DNA of 64,000 nucleotides, taken from Pseudoalteromonas sp. P1-9 (GTDB lineage: Bacteria; Pseudomonadota; Gammaproteobacteria; Enterobacterales; Alteromonadaceae). The position numbers and the translations under genes are program-made. Under the pieces are notes generated by a model. The model searched no databases, was not told the DNA's origin, and saw only the letters and a program-made list of their open reading frames with translations. How positions within the stretch are numbered: position 1 is the stretch's first letter; each line of letters opens with the position of its first letter. Positions 29,735 to 47,031 of this stretch are shown here, piece by piece. Where the stretch lies: the NCBI RefSeq assembly GCF_001399975.1, contig NZ_LKBD01000010.1:43825-107824 (forward strand). Direction: 5' to 3'.

Positions 29735-31114
29735 GTGTATTTGTCGGTTTGGCAAAGCTGTCTTTACGTTTTACAAGATGAACTGCCATCACAACAATTT
29801 AGTATGTGGGTGCGTCCGCTACAGGCAGAAAGCACTGAAGATACCCTCACTATTTATGCGCCTAACCGGTTTGTACTTGATTGGGTGCGTGAAAAGTACC
29901 TAAATCGTATTAACGAGTTATTAATTGAGATTTGTGGTGACGAAGCGCCGGAGTTGCGTTTTGAAGTTGGCAGTACGGTTAATATTAGCAAGCCCGCTGC
30001 ACCACAAACACCAGCGCAAGAGAAAGCAGCAGTTGAAGCGCCCGTTAAAAAAGAAAACAAAGCGCCTGTTGAGCCTGCACCTAAAAACATGCCTAAATCA
30101 AATATCAAAGAAAACTATACCTTTGATAGCTTTGTTGAAGGTAAATCGAACCAACTAGCAAAAGCTGCGGCAACGCAGGTTGCTGATAACCCTGGTTCGG
30201 CCTTTAACCCTGTTTTTATATATGGCGGCACAGGTTTAGGTAAAACCCACTTATTACATGCTGTGGGTAATGGCATCTTAGACAAAAAAGAGAATGCAAA
30301 AATTGTTTATATGCATTCTGAACGTTTTGTACAAGATATGGTAAAAGCGCTGCAAAATAATGCGATTGAAGAATTTAAACGCTACTACCGTAGCGTTGAT
30401 GCATTACTTATCGATGATATTCAGTTTTTTGCTAATAAAGAACGTTCACAAGAAGAGTTCTTTCATACCTTTAATGCATTATTAGAAGGTAACCAACAAA
30501 TTATTTTAACCTCAGACCGCTATCCAAAAGAAATTGAAGGGGTAGAGGATCGCCTTAAATCGCGATTTGGCTGGGGTTTAACCATTGCGATTGAGCCACC
30601 AGAGCTTGAAACGCGCGTTGCCATCTTGATGAAGAAGGCGCAGCAAAGCCAAATTAAATTACCTGAAGAAGTAGCATTCTTTATTGCCAAGCGTTTACGT
30701 TCTAACGTACGTGAACTAGAAGGGGCGTTAAACCGCGTAATTGCCAATGCTAACTTTACCGGTAGGCCAATTACTATCGACTTTGTAAAAGAAGCGCTGC
30801 GTGATTTACTCGCGTTACAAGATAAACTGGTAACAATTGATAATATTCAAAGAACAGTAGCAGAGTACTACCGTATTCGCGTTTCTGACTTATTATCAAA
30901 ACGTCGCAGTCGCTCAGTTGCAAGACCACGCCAAGTCGCAATGGCATTATCAAAAGAATTAACCAATCACAGTTTGCCTGAAATCGGCGATGCGTTTGGC
31001 GGACGAGATCATACAACCGTGCTACATGCATGTAGAAAAGTGAAGTCACTTCGTGAAGAGTCTCACGAAGTAAAAGAAGATTATCAAAACTTGATTAGAA
31101 CTTTGTCATCTTAG
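29735..31114 (+). CDS. dnaA: Chromosomal replication initiator protein DnaA
   Basis: 459 residues from the GTG at 29735 (GGGGG box 5 nt upstream); a TTG four codons earlier is rejected because the family starts with LSVWQxCL. Domain I (1-85) binds DnaB/DiaA; a Pro/Ala/Lys-rich linker (about 90-125) follows. Domain III is AAA+, with Walker A GGTGLGKT (164-171), Walker [10 protein letters not shown] and the arginine finger near RFGWGL. Domain IV ends with the DNA-binding signature [13 protein letters not shown] ... [11 protein letters not shown]. Confidence 0.98.
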   Translation: MYLSVWQSCLYVLQDELPSQQFSMWVRPLQAESTEDTLTIYAPNRFVLDWVREKYLNRINELLIEICGDEAPELRFEVGSTVNISKPAAPQTPAQEKAAVEAPVKKENKAPVEPAPKNMPKSNIKENYTFDSFVEGKSNQLAKAAATQVADNPGSAFNPVFIYGGTGLGKTHLLHAVGNGILDKKENAKIVYMHSERFVQDMVKALQNNAIEEFKRYYRSVDALLIDDIQFFANKERSQEEFFHTFNALLEGNQQIILTSDRYPKEIEGVEDRLKSRFGWGLTIAIEPPELETRVAILMKKAQQSQIKLPEEVAFFIAKRLRSNVRELEGALNRVIANANFTGRPITIDFVKEALRDLLALQDKLVTIDNIQRTVAEYYRIRVSDLLSKRRSRSVARPRQVAMALSKELTNHSLPEIGDAFGGRDHTTVLHACRKVKSLREESHEVKEDYQNLIRTLSS

Positions 31115-31126
31115 GACGAGTACAGC

Positions 31127-32230
31127 ATGAAAATTACTATTTCGCGCGAGCAATTTTTACAACCTTTAATGCAGGTTTCAGGAGCAATTGAGCGCAAACA
31201 TACGTTACCGATTCTATCTAATGTGTTGTTAGAGGTAAAAGAAAGTGTACTTTATTTCACAGGTACCGATCTTGAAATAGAACTTGTAGCAAGTGTGGTA
31301 TTAGCTGAGCCAGTAGCAGACTGTAAGCTTACATTACCGGCTAAAAAGCTATTGGATATTTGTAAGAGCTTGCCTGATGGTTCTGATATCACGCTAACTA
31401 TTCAAGATGCGCAAGTTTTACTTACGTCTGGCAAAAGTCGTTTTTCACTGGCGACATTAGCGGCGGAAGACTTCCCTAATTTAGAAAACTGGGACAGCGA
31501 AGTAATCCTTAACCTAACGCGTTTAGAACTTAGAAAATTACTTGAAAGTACAAGTTTTTCTATGGCAAATCAAGATGTTAGATATTATCTGAATGGTATG
31601 TCACTGGAAATCGAAAACGATGTAGTTAAAACGGTTGCAACCGATGGCCACCGTCTAGCATTAGCGCAAAAACCATTAGAAGCATCACTTAATACTCAGC
31701 GTCAGGTAATTATTCCACGTAAAGGCGTACAAGAAATTATGCGCTTATTGATTGCTGACGATGAAGTTGTTGAAATTCAGTTAGGCGCTAATCATGTTCG
31801 TATTATCGACCAAGCATTTATCTTTACATCTAAATTAGTCGATGGTCGTTTCCCTGATTATCGTCGCGTATTACCGCGTGGTGGTGACAAACAAATTGTG
31901 GCTAATCGCGAGTGGTTACGCAGCGCATTTGCCCGAGTATCGATTCTTTCAAACGAAAAATTCCGCGGTGTAAGGTTGAACCTTACTTCAGGCGAGTTAA
32001 CGATTTCTGCCAATAACCCAGAGCAAGAACAGGCGGAAGAAACCGTAGAAGTAATGTACCAAGGCCCTGATTTAGAAATTGGTTTTAATGTGTCTTACTT
32101 ATTAGAAGTTTTAAATACCATTAAAACTGACGACGTTTTATTTACCTTACTTGATTCAAACAGCAGTGCATTAATTGAAGGACAGGGCGACGAAGGTGCC
32201 ATGTACGTTGTAATGCCGATGCGTTTATAG
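31127..32230 (+). CDS. dnaN: DNA polymerase III beta sliding clamp
   Basis: 367 residues (E. coli 366). Three similar clamp domains of about 120 residues dimerise into a ring holding Pol III on DNA. Conserved elements include ERKHTLPILSNVLL (22-35), VATDGHRLA and the C-terminal YVVMPMRL. It lies 12 nt after dnaA and is probably co-transcribed. Confidence 0.98.
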   Translation: MKITISREQFLQPLMQVSGAIERKHTLPILSNVLLEVKESVLYFTGTDLEIELVASVVLAEPVADCKLTLPAKKLLDICKSLPDGSDITLTIQDAQVLLTSGKSRFSLATLAAEDFPNLENWDSEVILNLTRLELRKLLESTSFSMANQDVRYYLNGMSLEIENDVVKTVATDGHRLALAQKPLEASLNTQRQVIIPRKGVQEIMRLLIADDEVVEIQLGANHVRIIDQAFIFTSKLVDGRFPDYRRVLPRGGDKQIVANREWLRSAFARVSILSNEKFRGVRLNLTSGELTISANNPEQEQAEETVEVMYQGPDLEIGFNVSYLLEVLNTIKTDDVLFTLLDSNSSALIEGQGDEGAMYVVMPMRL

Positions 32231-32252
32231 TGATTGGAGTAAGTATAATTAA

Positions 32253-33347
32253 ATGAGCTTAGTTACCTTTAATGTTTCAAATTTTCGTAATATTGAAGCG
32301 CTAAGCTTTGAACCCTCTCCAGAAGTTAATGTGATTATTGGAGAGAATGGCAGTGGCAAAAGTAGTTTACTTGAAGCCATTTATTTTCTGTCTCACGGTA
32401 AATCCTTCCGCACTTCTAAATTTAAAGCTGTAATTCAACATCAAAAAAATGCCATGGTACTACATGGCAAAAAGCAATTTAACAGCCTACAAATCCCTGT
32501 AGGACTGCAAAAAGAACGCTCCGGTGATACGCTGGCAAAAGTGCATGGAAAGCGCTGTGAACGCATGGCACAGCTTGCAGAAGTGCTTCCTGTGCAAGTC
32601 ATCACACCCGAGAGTTTTGAACTGTTTTTTGGTGGACCAAAAGAACGCCGCCGCTTTTTAGATTTAGGATTGTTCCACGTGGAACAAGAGTTTTATTATC
32701 ATTGGTATCGTTTTAATAAATTATTGAAACAACGCAATGCGCTGTTAAAGCAAAAACCGCATGGATTTGAGCAACAAATTCAGTTCTGGGATAAAGAATT
32801 TGTAACAATCGCGACAAAGATAAATACACTTAGAACCACATATATAACTAGGTTATCTAACCTGTTTTTTGATAAGATAGCTAGTCAGATTGAATTATTT
32901 AAAAGTCTTACTTTTGATTTTTCTCCAGGTTGGAAGGCTGAAGATGATTTAGCTGATCAACTGAGTAAAAACTTCGAAAGAGACACAAAACTGGGTTACA
33001 CCAGTAAAGGCCCTCATAAAGCCGATATCAACTTTTTAATTGACGGTATCGCAGTTGATAATTTTTTGTCGCGAGGGCAGTTGAAGCTTTTAATGTATGC
33101 GCTAAAAATTTGTCAAAATAGCCTGATTGAAAGTGAAACAGATAAACAATCACTTTTTTTAATTGATGATTTACCGTCTGAATTAAGCAGTGAAACAAAA
33201 CAAGCTGTAAGTGAGTTACTCGCTCATTCAAATTCACAGCTGTTTATAAGCGCTATTGATTACGACAGTATTTCAGCTGTGGTGGAACCTCTAAATAAAA
33301 ATATGAAAGTGTTCCACGTGAAACATGGCAAACTAATAACAAGTTAA
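32253..33347 (+). CDS. recF: DNA replication and repair protein RecF
   Basis: 364 residues. An SMC-like ABC ATPase that helps load RecA at gaps. Walker A GENGSGKSS is at 30-38. The signature region (FLSRGQLKLL, about 270-279) and Walker B (LFLIDDLPSEL) follow. It lies 22 nt after dnaN. Two parS-like ParB-binding palindromes are embedded in the coding sequence (32671-32686 and 33310-33325); their codons read LFHVEQ and VFHVKH. Confidence 0.97.
   Translation: MSLVTFNVSNFRNIEALSFEPSPEVNVIIGENGSGKSSLLEAIYFLSHGKSFRTSKFKAVIQHQKNAMVLHGKKQFNSLQIPVGLQKERSGDTLAKVHGKRCERMAQLAEVLPVQVITPESFELFFGGPKERRRFLDLGLFHVEQEFYYHWYRFNKLLKQRNALLKQKPHGFEQQIQFWDKEFVTIATKINTLRTTYITRLSNLFFDKIASQIELFKSLTFDFSPGWKAEDDLADQLSKNFERDTKLGYTSKGPHKADINFLIDGIAVDNFLSRGQLKLLMYALKICQNSLIESETDKQSLFLIDDLPSELSSETKQAVSELLAHSNSQLFISAIDYDSISAVVEPLNKNMKVFHVKHGKLITS
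32671..32686. promoter_or_regulatory. parS: parS-like ParB-binding site 1 (in recF)
   Basis: TGTTCCACGTGGAACA is a perfect 16-bp palindrome, the pseudomonad-type variant of the bacterial parS consensus TGTTTCACGTGAAACA (two symmetrical changes). A match of this quality beside the origin of a genome with parAB is unlikely to be chance. Confidence 0.88.
33310..33325. promoter_or_regulatory. parS: parS-like ParB-binding site 2 (end of recF)
   Basis: TGTTCCACGTGAAACA differs from the bacterial parS consensus TGTTTCACGTGAAACA at one position. It lies 639 bp from site 1 and about 16 kb from parB. Confidence 0.88.
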
Positions 33348-35777
<2,430 letters not shown>

Positions 35778-35798
35778 AATATAGTGAATATTTTTCAT

Positions 35799-35824
35799 AA
35801 AAGGGCCTAAATGGCCCTTTTTTA
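35799..35824 (+). terminator. Terminator after gyrB
   Basis: Stem AAAGGGCC / GGCCCTTT with a 5-nt loop and a T run, 21 nt past the gyrB stop. Confidence 0.88.
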
Positions 35825-35915
35825 TTGGCCGTAAATCAACAAATCGCTTAAAACCTGTTTGCTGCCGCGGTATACTGTGGCGTAATTTTTCAGATTAAAA
35901 TATCAGCTAAAGCCA

Positions 35916-36839
35916 ATGCAAAAATACGATATCAAAACCTTCCAGGGAATGATCCTAGCATTACAGGATTACTGGGCACAAAACGGCTGTACTATCGTTC
36001 AGCCACTCGATATGGAAGTAGGTGCGGGTACATCGCACCCAATGACATGTTTGCGTGCACTTGGCCCAGAGCCAATGTCTACTGCATACGTTCAACCGTC
36101 ACGTCGTCCTACGGATGGTCGCTATGGTGAAAACCCGAACCGTCTACAACATTACTACCAGTTCCAAGTTGCGTTAAAACCGTCGCCAGATAACATTCAG
36201 GAGCTTTATCTTGGCTCTTTAGAAGTATTGGGTATTGACCCATTAGTTCACGATGTTCGCTTCGTAGAAGACAACTGGGAAAACCCAACATTAGGTGCGT
36301 GGGGTCTAGGTTGGGAAGTGTGGTTAAACGGTATGGAAGTAACTCAGTTTACTTATTTCCAGCAAGTAGGTGGCCTTGAGTGTAAGCCTGTAACAGGTGA
36401 AATCACTTACGGCATTGAGCGTTTAGCGATGTACATTCAAGAAGTAGATTCAGTATATGACCTGGTTTGGAACCATGCGCCAGACGGTAGCAAGGTTACT
36501 TACGGTGATATTTTCCATCAAAATGAAGTTGAACAATCGACTTATAATTTTGAACATGCTGACGTTGATTTCTTATTTAGCTTCTTTGATCAATGTGAAA
36601 AAGAATCACAAGAATTATTAGCGCTAGAAACACCGTTACCACTACCGGCATACGAGCGCATTTTGAAAGCGGCGCATGCATTTAACTTATTAGATGCACG
36701 TAAAGCAATTTCAGTGACAGAACGTCAACGCTATATTCTTCGTATTCGCAACCTTACTAAAGCAACTGCTGAAGCGTATTACGCATCGCGTGAAGCGTTA
36801 GGTTTCCCAATGTGTAAAAAAAGTGGTGAGGAGAAGTAA
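35916..36839 (+). CDS. glyQ: Glycyl-tRNA synthetase alpha subunit
   Basis: 307 residues (E. coli 303). Catalytic class II subunit of the alpha2beta2 enzyme charging tRNA-Gly. [28 protein letters not shown] (in part) covers motif 1 and the substrate loop; [22 protein letters not shown] covers motif 2. It has its own promoter region after the gyrB terminator; a TATACT -10-like box is near 35870. It is followed by glyS 2 nt later. Confidence 0.98.
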   Translation: MQKYDIKTFQGMILALQDYWAQNGCTIVQPLDMEVGAGTSHPMTCLRALGPEPMSTAYVQPSRRPTDGRYGENPNRLQHYYQFQVALKPSPDNIQELYLGSLEVLGIDPLVHDVRFVEDNWENPTLGAWGLGWEVWLNGMEVTQFTYFQQVGGLECKPVTGEITYGIERLAMYIQEVDSVYDLVWNHAPDGSKVTYGDIFHQNEVEQSTYNFEHADVDFLFSFFDQCEKESQELLALETPLPLPAYERILKAAHAFNLLDARKAISVTERQRYILRIRNLTKATAEAYYASREALGFPMCKKSGEEK

Positions 36840-36841
36840 TC

Positions 36842-38908
36842 ATGGCGAAAGAATTTTTAATTGAATTAGGCACTGAAGAATTACCACCAACACAGCTTCG
36901 TACGCTAGCGGAAAGCTTTGCATCAAATTTTGAAGCAGAGTTAAAAGCTGCAGAGTTAAGTCATGAAGGCGTAAAGTGGTTCGCTGCACCGCGTCGTTTA
37001 GCGCTAAAAGTAGCGGCACTTGCTGAGTCTCAATCTGACAAAGTGGTTGAAAAACGTGGCCCGGCAATTTCAGTTGCATTTGATGAAGACGGTAATGCCA
37101 CAAAAGCGGCACAAGGTTGGGCGCGCGGTAATGGTATTACAGTTGAGCAAGCTGACCGTTTAAAAACAGAAAAAGGCGAATGGCTTTTATTCAAACAAGA
37201 AGTAAAAGGTAAAGCGACTAGCGAAATAATCGTTGACCTTGCAGCGCAAGCACTAGCTAAATTACCAATCGCTAAGCCAATGCGTTGGGGTAACAAAACG
37301 ACGCAATTTATTCGTCCAGTGAAAACACTTACTATGCTAATGGGTAGTGAGTTAGTTGCCGGTGAGATCTTAGGTGTTGCATCAGAGCGTACTATTCGTG
37401 GTCACCGCTTTATGGGTGAACAAGAGTTTACTATTGATTCTGCAGAGCAATACCCTGCGATTTTAGAAGAGCGCGGTAAAGTAATGGCCGATTACGAAGC
37501 ACGTAAAGCGATTATTCTTGCTGATGCACAAAAAGCAGCGCAAGCTGTAGGTGGTATTGCGGACTTAGAAGATGACTTAGTTGAAGAGGTAACATCGCTG
37601 GTTGAATGGCCTGTGGTACTGACGGCTAAGTTTGAAGAAGAGTTCTTAAAAGTACCTTCAGAAGCACTTGTGTACACCATGAAAGGTGACCAGAAGTACT
37701 TCCCAGTTTACGACGAAAACAAAAAATTATTACCTAACTTTATCTTTGTTTCAAACATTGAATCAAAAGAGCCTCGTTACGTAATTGAAGGTAATGAAAA
37801 GGTTGTTCGTCCTCGTTTAGCGGACGCTGAGTTCTTCTTTAATACCGACCGTAAACGCCCGTTAATTGATCGCTTACCTGAATTAGACCAGGCTATTTTC
37901 CAAAAACAGCTTGGTACCATTAAAGATAAAACTGACCGCATTACCGAGCTTGCTGGTTACATTGCTGAACAAATTGAAGCAGACGTTGAAAAATCTAAAC
38001 GTGCAGGTTTACTGGCAAAATGTGACCTTATGACATCAATGGTATTTGAATTTACCGATACGCAAGGTGTGATGGGTATGCACTATGCAACGCACGATGG
38101 CGAAGATGCAGAAGTGGCGAAAGCACTTTACGAGCAATATATGCCGCGTTTTGCAGGCGACGAGTTACCAAGCACAGGTGTATCAGCTGCAGTTGCGATG
38201 GCTGATAAACTCGATACGATTGTGGGTATCTTCGGTATTGGTCAAGCGCCAAAAGGCTCTGACCCATTTGCGCTACGCCGTGCATCACTAGGTATATTGC
38301 GTATTATTGTTGAAAAGGGCTATAACCTAGACTTAGTAGATTTAATTGCAAAAGCAAAATCGCTATTTGGCGATAAGCTTAGCAATGACAATGTTGAATC
38401 TGATGTAATTGATTTTATGCTTGGTCGTTTCCGTGCCTGGTATCAAGACGAAGGCTTTAGTGTTGACATTATTCAAGCAGTATTGGCACGTCGCCCAACT
38501 AAGCCTGCGGACTTTGACCAACGCGTTAAAGCGGTATCTCACTTCCGTGAATTAGACGCAGCAGAAGCGCTTGCAGCGGCTAATAAGCGTGTAGGGAATA
38601 TCTTGGCTAAGAATAAAGCAGAACTTACAGAGTCCGTAAATGAGAGCCTATTAGCTGAAAACGCTGAAAAGCAATTAGCAGAGAAAATTGCGCACTACCA
38701 AGTGGAACTAGCTCCGGCATTTGTAGCACATGATTACCAAACTATTTTGGCAAGTCTTGCAGATTTACGTGAAGTCGTTGATACCTTCTTTGATAACGTA
38801 ATGGTGATGGCTGACGATGAAGCAGTGAAACTAAATCGTTTAACAATGCTGAGTCAGTTAAGAAGTTTATTCTTACAAGTAGCGGATATTTCACTGTTAC
38901 AAAAGTAA
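36842..38908 (+). CDS. glyS: Glycyl-tRNA synthetase beta subunit
   Basis: 688 residues (E. coli 689). It binds the tRNA and is needed for activity of the alpha2beta2 enzyme. It begins with the family motif [12 protein letters not shown]. The central region has an HD-like domain, and the C-terminus an anticodon-binding helical domain ([19 protein letters not shown]). It begins 2 nt after the glyQ stop with GAGGAGAAG as ribosome site, so the two subunits are made from one mRNA. Confidence 0.98.
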   Translation: MAKEFLIELGTEELPPTQLRTLAESFASNFEAELKAAELSHEGVKWFAAPRRLALKVAALAESQSDKVVEKRGPAISVAFDEDGNATKAAQGWARGNGITVEQADRLKTEKGEWLLFKQEVKGKATSEIIVDLAAQALAKLPIAKPMRWGNKTTQFIRPVKTLTMLMGSELVAGEILGVASERTIRGHRFMGEQEFTIDSAEQYPAILEERGKVMADYEARKAIILADAQKAAQAVGGIADLEDDLVEEVTSLVEWPVVLTAKFEEEFLKVPSEALVYTMKGDQKYFPVYDENKKLLPNFIFVSNIESKEPRYVIEGNEKVVRPRLADAEFFFNTDRKRPLIDRLPELDQAIFQKQLGTIKDKTDRITELAGYIAEQIEADVEKSKRAGLLAKCDLMTSMVFEFTDTQGVMGMHYATHDGEDAEVAKALYEQYMPRFAGDELPSTGVSAAVAMADKLDTIVGIFGIGQAPKGSDPFALRRASLGILRIIVEKGYNLDLVDLIAKAKSLFGDKLSNDNVESDVIDFMLGRFRAWYQDEGFSVDIIQAVLARRPTKPADFDQRVKAVSHFRELDAAEALAAANKRVGNILAKNKAELTESVNESLLAENAEKQLAEKIAHYQVELAPAFVAHDYQTILASLADLREVVDTFFDNVMVMADDEAVKLNRLTMLSQLRSLFLQVADISLLQK

Positions 38909-38921
38909 GTAAAAGGCACAG

Positions 38922-38951
38922 AAAAAGCCGGTCTAATCACCGGCTTTTTTA
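38922..38951 (+). terminator. Terminator after glyS
   Basis: Stem AAGCCGGT / ACCGGCTT with a 6-nt loop and a T run, 14 nt past the glyS stop. Confidence 0.9.
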
Positions 38952-39082
38952 TTTTAAAGTCACTTATTCAGTATTTAGCTTAGTTATAGCCGAAATATTC
39001 GCAACAGGTACAAAAGCCGCTTGCATAAAATTATACGATATTTAGTATAGTAATTAAGCTTAGAAAATCGCGGATAACAACA

Positions 39083-39541
39083 ATGAAAAGAGCATCACTT
39101 TCAATTATGGCACTTGCTAGCTTAGTACTAGTTGGTTGCTCAAGCACAGACGATAGCCTATTAGAACAAACAAGCAATGTGGGTAATGTTGATACCACAC
39201 TATATCTACGTGGTGACTTCACTTTATGGGAAGCGCAAAAAGCTTATCAATTAACACAGCAGACAGCCAATGTTTACAGCACAAAAGTTAAGTTTGGCTC
39301 AATTGGTAAAGCATACGAGTTTAAAGTAGCTGACGCTAATTGGACGCAAGGGTATAACTGTGGCTTTAAAAATGAAGACTTAGATAAGTTTTTAGAAGTG
39401 GGTATTCCAGTACAAGCAAACTGCGACAGTGTGTATAACTATTTTAGTTTTACGCCTTATGAGGCGGGTTGGTATGAAGTATCAATAAACTTCCGCAACA
39501 AAAGTACGCCGCTGGTAACAATTAACCAAATTTTCGAATAG
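39083..39541 (+). CDS. Lipoprotein of unknown function (possible carbohydrate-binding-like domain)
   Basis: 152 residues with a lipoprotein signal peptide and lipobox LVGC (Cys19). The mature part looks all-beta. LYLRGDFTLWEAQKAYQL and the closing WYEVSINF resemble the small Ig-like N-terminal or starch-binding-type domains of pullulanases and related proteins, but without a catalytic domain. Two Cys residues (in YNCGFKN and ANCDSV) could form a disulfide. Function unknown. It is a single gene bracketed by terminators. Confidence 0.65.
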   Translation: MKRASLSIMALASLVLVGCSSTDDSLLEQTSNVGNVDTTLYLRGDFTLWEAQKAYQLTQQTANVYSTKVKFGSIGKAYEFKVADANWTQGYNCGFKNEDLDKFLEVGIPVQANCDSVYNYFSFTPYEAGWYEVSINFRNKSTPLVTINQIFE

Positions 39542-39586
39542 GTTACTTAACAAAAGAACCAAGTTCTTGTCTAACCGATGAGCAAT

Positions 39587-39613
39587 AAAAAAGGGCATTT
39601 AAAGCCCTTTTTT
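39587..39613. terminator. Bidirectional terminator between the lipoprotein gene and tusA
   Basis: Stem AAAAAAGGGC / GCCCTTTTTT with a 7-nt loop. The right arm overlaps the last codons and stop of tusA on the other strand. Confidence 0.85.
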
Positions 39614-39841
39614 TATTAAATATTTGTATGGTTCATTTTCCACTTCCTGTGCCAACAAGGTGTGATCCATAAAACGACAAAATTTGGGAATGTCGCGCGT
39701 TGTTGATGAGTCATCCGCAATCACTACTAAAGTTTCACCGTGCTGCATTTTTCGAATTGCACCACGCACCATCATTACAGGTTCAGGGCAACGTAAGCCA
39801 ATTGCATCAAGCGTGTGATCTGCATTTGAAAAGTCAGTCAT
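39599..39841 (-). CDS. tusA: Sulfur carrier protein TusA
   Basis: 80 residues (E. coli 81). It accepts persulfide sulfur from IscS and passes it on towards 2-thiouridine formation at tRNA U34. The motif [11 protein letters not shown] carries the active Cys18. [18 protein letters not shown] matches the family core. A single-gene unit in this window. It complements the U34 modification enzymes MnmE/MnmG encoded near oriC. Confidence 0.95.
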   Translation of the reverse strand: MTDFSNADHTLDAIGLRCPEPVMMVRGAIRKMQHGETLVVIADDSSTTRDIPKFCRFMDHTLLAQEVENEPYKYLIKKGL

Positions 39842-39914
39842 GGAAAATTTAGCCCTGTTAAAAAGTAGAGGCGGAATTGTAGGTGGCTAAGCTCATGATG
39901 TAAACCGTAGAGCA

Positions 39915-39949
39915 TAAAAAAGGCGCTGCTCTTTCGAGACAGCGCCTTA
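39915..39949 (-). terminator. Terminator of the fadBA operon
   Basis: On the minus strand, stem AAGGCGCTG / CAGCGCCTT is followed by TTTTATG. It lies about 33 nt past the fadA stop. Confidence 0.85.
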
Positions 39950-39981
39950 TCACCAAGAATAAATCGGTTCTTGTTTAAGTC

Positions 39982-43309
<3,328 letters not shown>

Positions 43310-43328
43310 ATTATTGCTCCCTAATTTC

Positions 43329-43354
43329 TCGTACCGCAACTGGTACGATGAGTT
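43329..43354 (-). promoter_or_regulatory. Candidate FadR operator upstream of fadB
   Basis: AACTGGTACGATGAGTT (43338-43354) agrees with the E. coli FadR consensus (AACTGGTCnGACnnGTT type) at most positions. It overlaps a perfect inverted repeat TCGTACC-6-GGTACGA at 43329-43348. The place, just before fadB, is where FadR represses fadBA in E. coli. No fadR gene is in the window. The rest of the fadB-slt spacer (43355-43635) shows no other feature I can name and must hold the divergent slt promoter. Confidence 0.55.
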
Positions 43355-43635
43355 TGGTTTTTACGCAGTGTCGCTTCTTTGCGATTAAATTGCAATTAAA
43401 ATTTTAGTTGGCTTTTTACATAAGATTAAAAACTGGACAAAAAAATTAACGTAAGTGTTGTCAGTGGTCGTATCAATAAGGGGATTAAGCTTAAAAGGCT
43501 GACGTTTAGGTTTGCATTGATTAAGATGGCATTACTGCAGTTAGCGTAGACGCTAGAATTATGCAGCGCATTTTTAAATTTATTTAAATAGATAACCACA
43601 GCGCCTTTTATTTCTGTGGTAAAGAGAGCAAAACA

Positions 43636-45528
43636 GTGAAAAAATCGGTGATTTTAACAGCGCTTGTTAGCTTAGTACTTTCTTCTTCAGCGTTGAACGC
43701 AAGTGCGGATAAAGCCGCGCACAAAGACTTCTTAGCACTTGAAAAACTCGCTAAGAAAAATGATAAACGCGATTTTTATCGCGCGTTAAAACAGTCGTCA
43801 CATCCGCTAGCACCTTATGCTGAGGCCACTTATCTTGCTAATTCCCCATGGCTTGCTAACCAGCAAGAAATTAAAAAATTTTTAGATACCTATCAAGGCA
43901 CACCACTTGAGTGGAAAGTGCGTTACGCATGGTTAGACAATTTAAAGAAAAGTAATAAAAAAGCACTTTATATTGATGCTTATCGTCCGACCAGAAAAGC
44001 GGAGTATCAATGCACCTACCTAAACTATCAGTTACAACTTGGTGCACCTAAAGAAGCCATTTTTAACCAAGTGGATGAGCTTTGGAGCGTTGCTAAATCA
44101 CAGCCTAAAGAATGTGATGTGCTTTTTTCAAAATGGAAAAAAGCTGGGCATTTAAATCAAGAACTGGTGTGGCAACGTATTACCAAGGTATCGGAGAAAG
44201 GCAATACCAGTTTGTTAGCCTATCTGAGTCGTTTGCTACCGAAGAACGAGCGTTACTTGGCAGACTTGTATAAAACAGTAAGACGAGATCCATCCGCCGC
44301 CGCCGGACTTTATCGCTTCAAAAAGCGTACCGATAAAGAAGGCCAAATAGCACTTTATGGCGTTAAACGTTTGGTGTGGCGCGACCGCGATTTAGCGATT
44401 CGTGCATGGCAAAAGCTTGAAAACATGTTCGATTATACCGAGCAACAAAAACAGTCGCTGTATTATATTTTTGCGCTTTCGTTGGCGTCGGGAAAACATA
44501 AAGAAGCAAAGTTTTACTTAAATAAAGTGGCACCAAAAAGGCACGATAGCAAGCTAATGCAATGGCAACTGAGCAATATGCTAAGGGAAGAGGATTGGCA
44601 AGGTATCATCGCTTATTCAACAGGTAAAACACTGAATAACGGTTATCGATACTGGTTGGCATATGCGTATCATAAGATTGGTGACGCACAGCGAGCTAAT
44701 CAGTTGTGGAAAGAGCTAGCCAAAAAGCGTGACTACTACGGCTTTTTAGCGGCGTCACGGTTAGATTTAGCGGTTTCGCTTGAATACCAACCTGTGGTTG
44801 TTGACCCTCAAACACAAAAACTTGTTAGTGAAAGCCCCGGCTTTAAACGTGCCAAAGCATTGTATGAATTAGATCGTTTTTACTCAGCGCGCCGTGAATG
44901 GAATTCGCTAATTGCAGGCTCTACCGATGATGAAAAACTCGCTGCAGCCAGTTTAGCGAATGATATGGGGTGGCATGATAGTGTTATTCGCGTGATGAGC
45001 CAACTAAAGGCTTACAATATGCTTGATTACCGTTTTCCTACGCCTTACAGCGATCAGTTTGAGCGATATAGTAGCCGTAGTAAGGTTGATAAAACATGGG
45101 CTTATGCGATTTCACGACGTGAAAGCTCATTTGCCTCAGATGCCCATTCAAGCGCGGGGGCAATTGGTTTAATGCAGCTATTGCCAAGCACCGCTCGCTA
45201 CGTAAATAAAGGCAGCGTCAGCCGTAATCAACTTAAAAAGCCTCATATTAATATTCGTTTGGGCACGCAGTATCTCAAGTATTTAAAGAAAAAAAGCAAA
45301 GGTAACGAAGTGATTGCCACAGCCTCGTATAACGCGGGCTATCACAAAGTGAAACGCTGGTTGCCTCAAGAAGCGGTAGACTTTGATCTATGGGTTGAAG
45401 CAATACCGTATCGTGAAACACGTGAGTACGTAAAAAATGTTTACGCTTATCGTCAAGTGTATGCAACGCGCTCAGGCAATAAAGAAAACCTATTTGATGA
45501 ACTCATTTCAATGAAAATCAAAAGGTAG
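43636..45528 (+). CDS. slt: Soluble lytic murein transglycosylase
   Basis: 630 residues with a signal peptide (about 1-24, ending NASA). Periplasmic enzyme cleaving the MurNAc-GlcNAc bond to form 1,6-anhydroMurNAc. A long superhelical alpha-rich domain (about 25-440) precedes the C-terminal lysozyme-like domain. Catalytic Glu496 lies in ISRRESSF; GAIGLMQLLPSTAR and NIRLGTQYLKYL and ATASYNAGYHKVKRWL are family motifs. The start is a GTG at 43636. No trpR follows, unlike in E. coli. Confidence 0.95.
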   Translation: MKKSVILTALVSLVLSSSALNASADKAAHKDFLALEKLAKKNDKRDFYRALKQSSHPLAPYAEATYLANSPWLANQQEIKKFLDTYQGTPLEWKVRYAWLDNLKKSNKKALYIDAYRPTRKAEYQCTYLNYQLQLGAPKEAIFNQVDELWSVAKSQPKECDVLFSKWKKAGHLNQELVWQRITKVSEKGNTSLLAYLSRLLPKNERYLADLYKTVRRDPSAAAGLYRFKKRTDKEGQIALYGVKRLVWRDRDLAIRAWQKLENMFDYTEQQKQSLYYIFALSLASGKHKEAKFYLNKVAPKRHDSKLMQWQLSNMLREEDWQGIIAYSTGKTLNNGYRYWLAYAYHKIGDAQRANQLWKELAKKRDYYGFLAASRLDLAVSLEYQPVVVDPQTQKLVSESPGFKRAKALYELDRFYSARREWNSLIAGSTDDEKLAAASLANDMGWHDSVIRVMSQLKAYNMLDYRFPTPYSDQFERYSSRSKVDKTWAYAISRRESSFASDAHSSAGAIGLMQLLPSTARYVNKGSVSRNQLKKPHINIRLGTQYLKYLKKKSKGNEVIATASYNAGYHKVKRWLPQEAVDFDLWVEAIPYRETREYVKNVYAYRQVYATRSGNKENLFDELISMKIKR

Positions 45529-45637
45529 TTTTGGCAAATATATTGCTAATCAATTTACAGAGTAAGTGTTTTCGATTTTTGTCCACCCCTTAAGAATGGT
45601 GGACCAAGATGATACACTTGTTTTTAGAACACACTGA

Positions 45638-46972
<1,335 letters not shown>

Positions 46973-46996
46973 TCTAATTAGCAAGTGATACACTTT

Positions 46997-47020
46997 AAGG
47001 AGCCATTCGGCTCCTTTTTA
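46997..47020 (+). terminator. Terminator after pepQ
   Basis: Stem AAGGAGCC / GGCTCCTT with loop ATTC and a T run, just before yigZ. It may allow partial readthrough into yigZ, which starts 12 nt later. Confidence 0.8.
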
Positions 47021-47031
47021 TTTTGTAAGTT

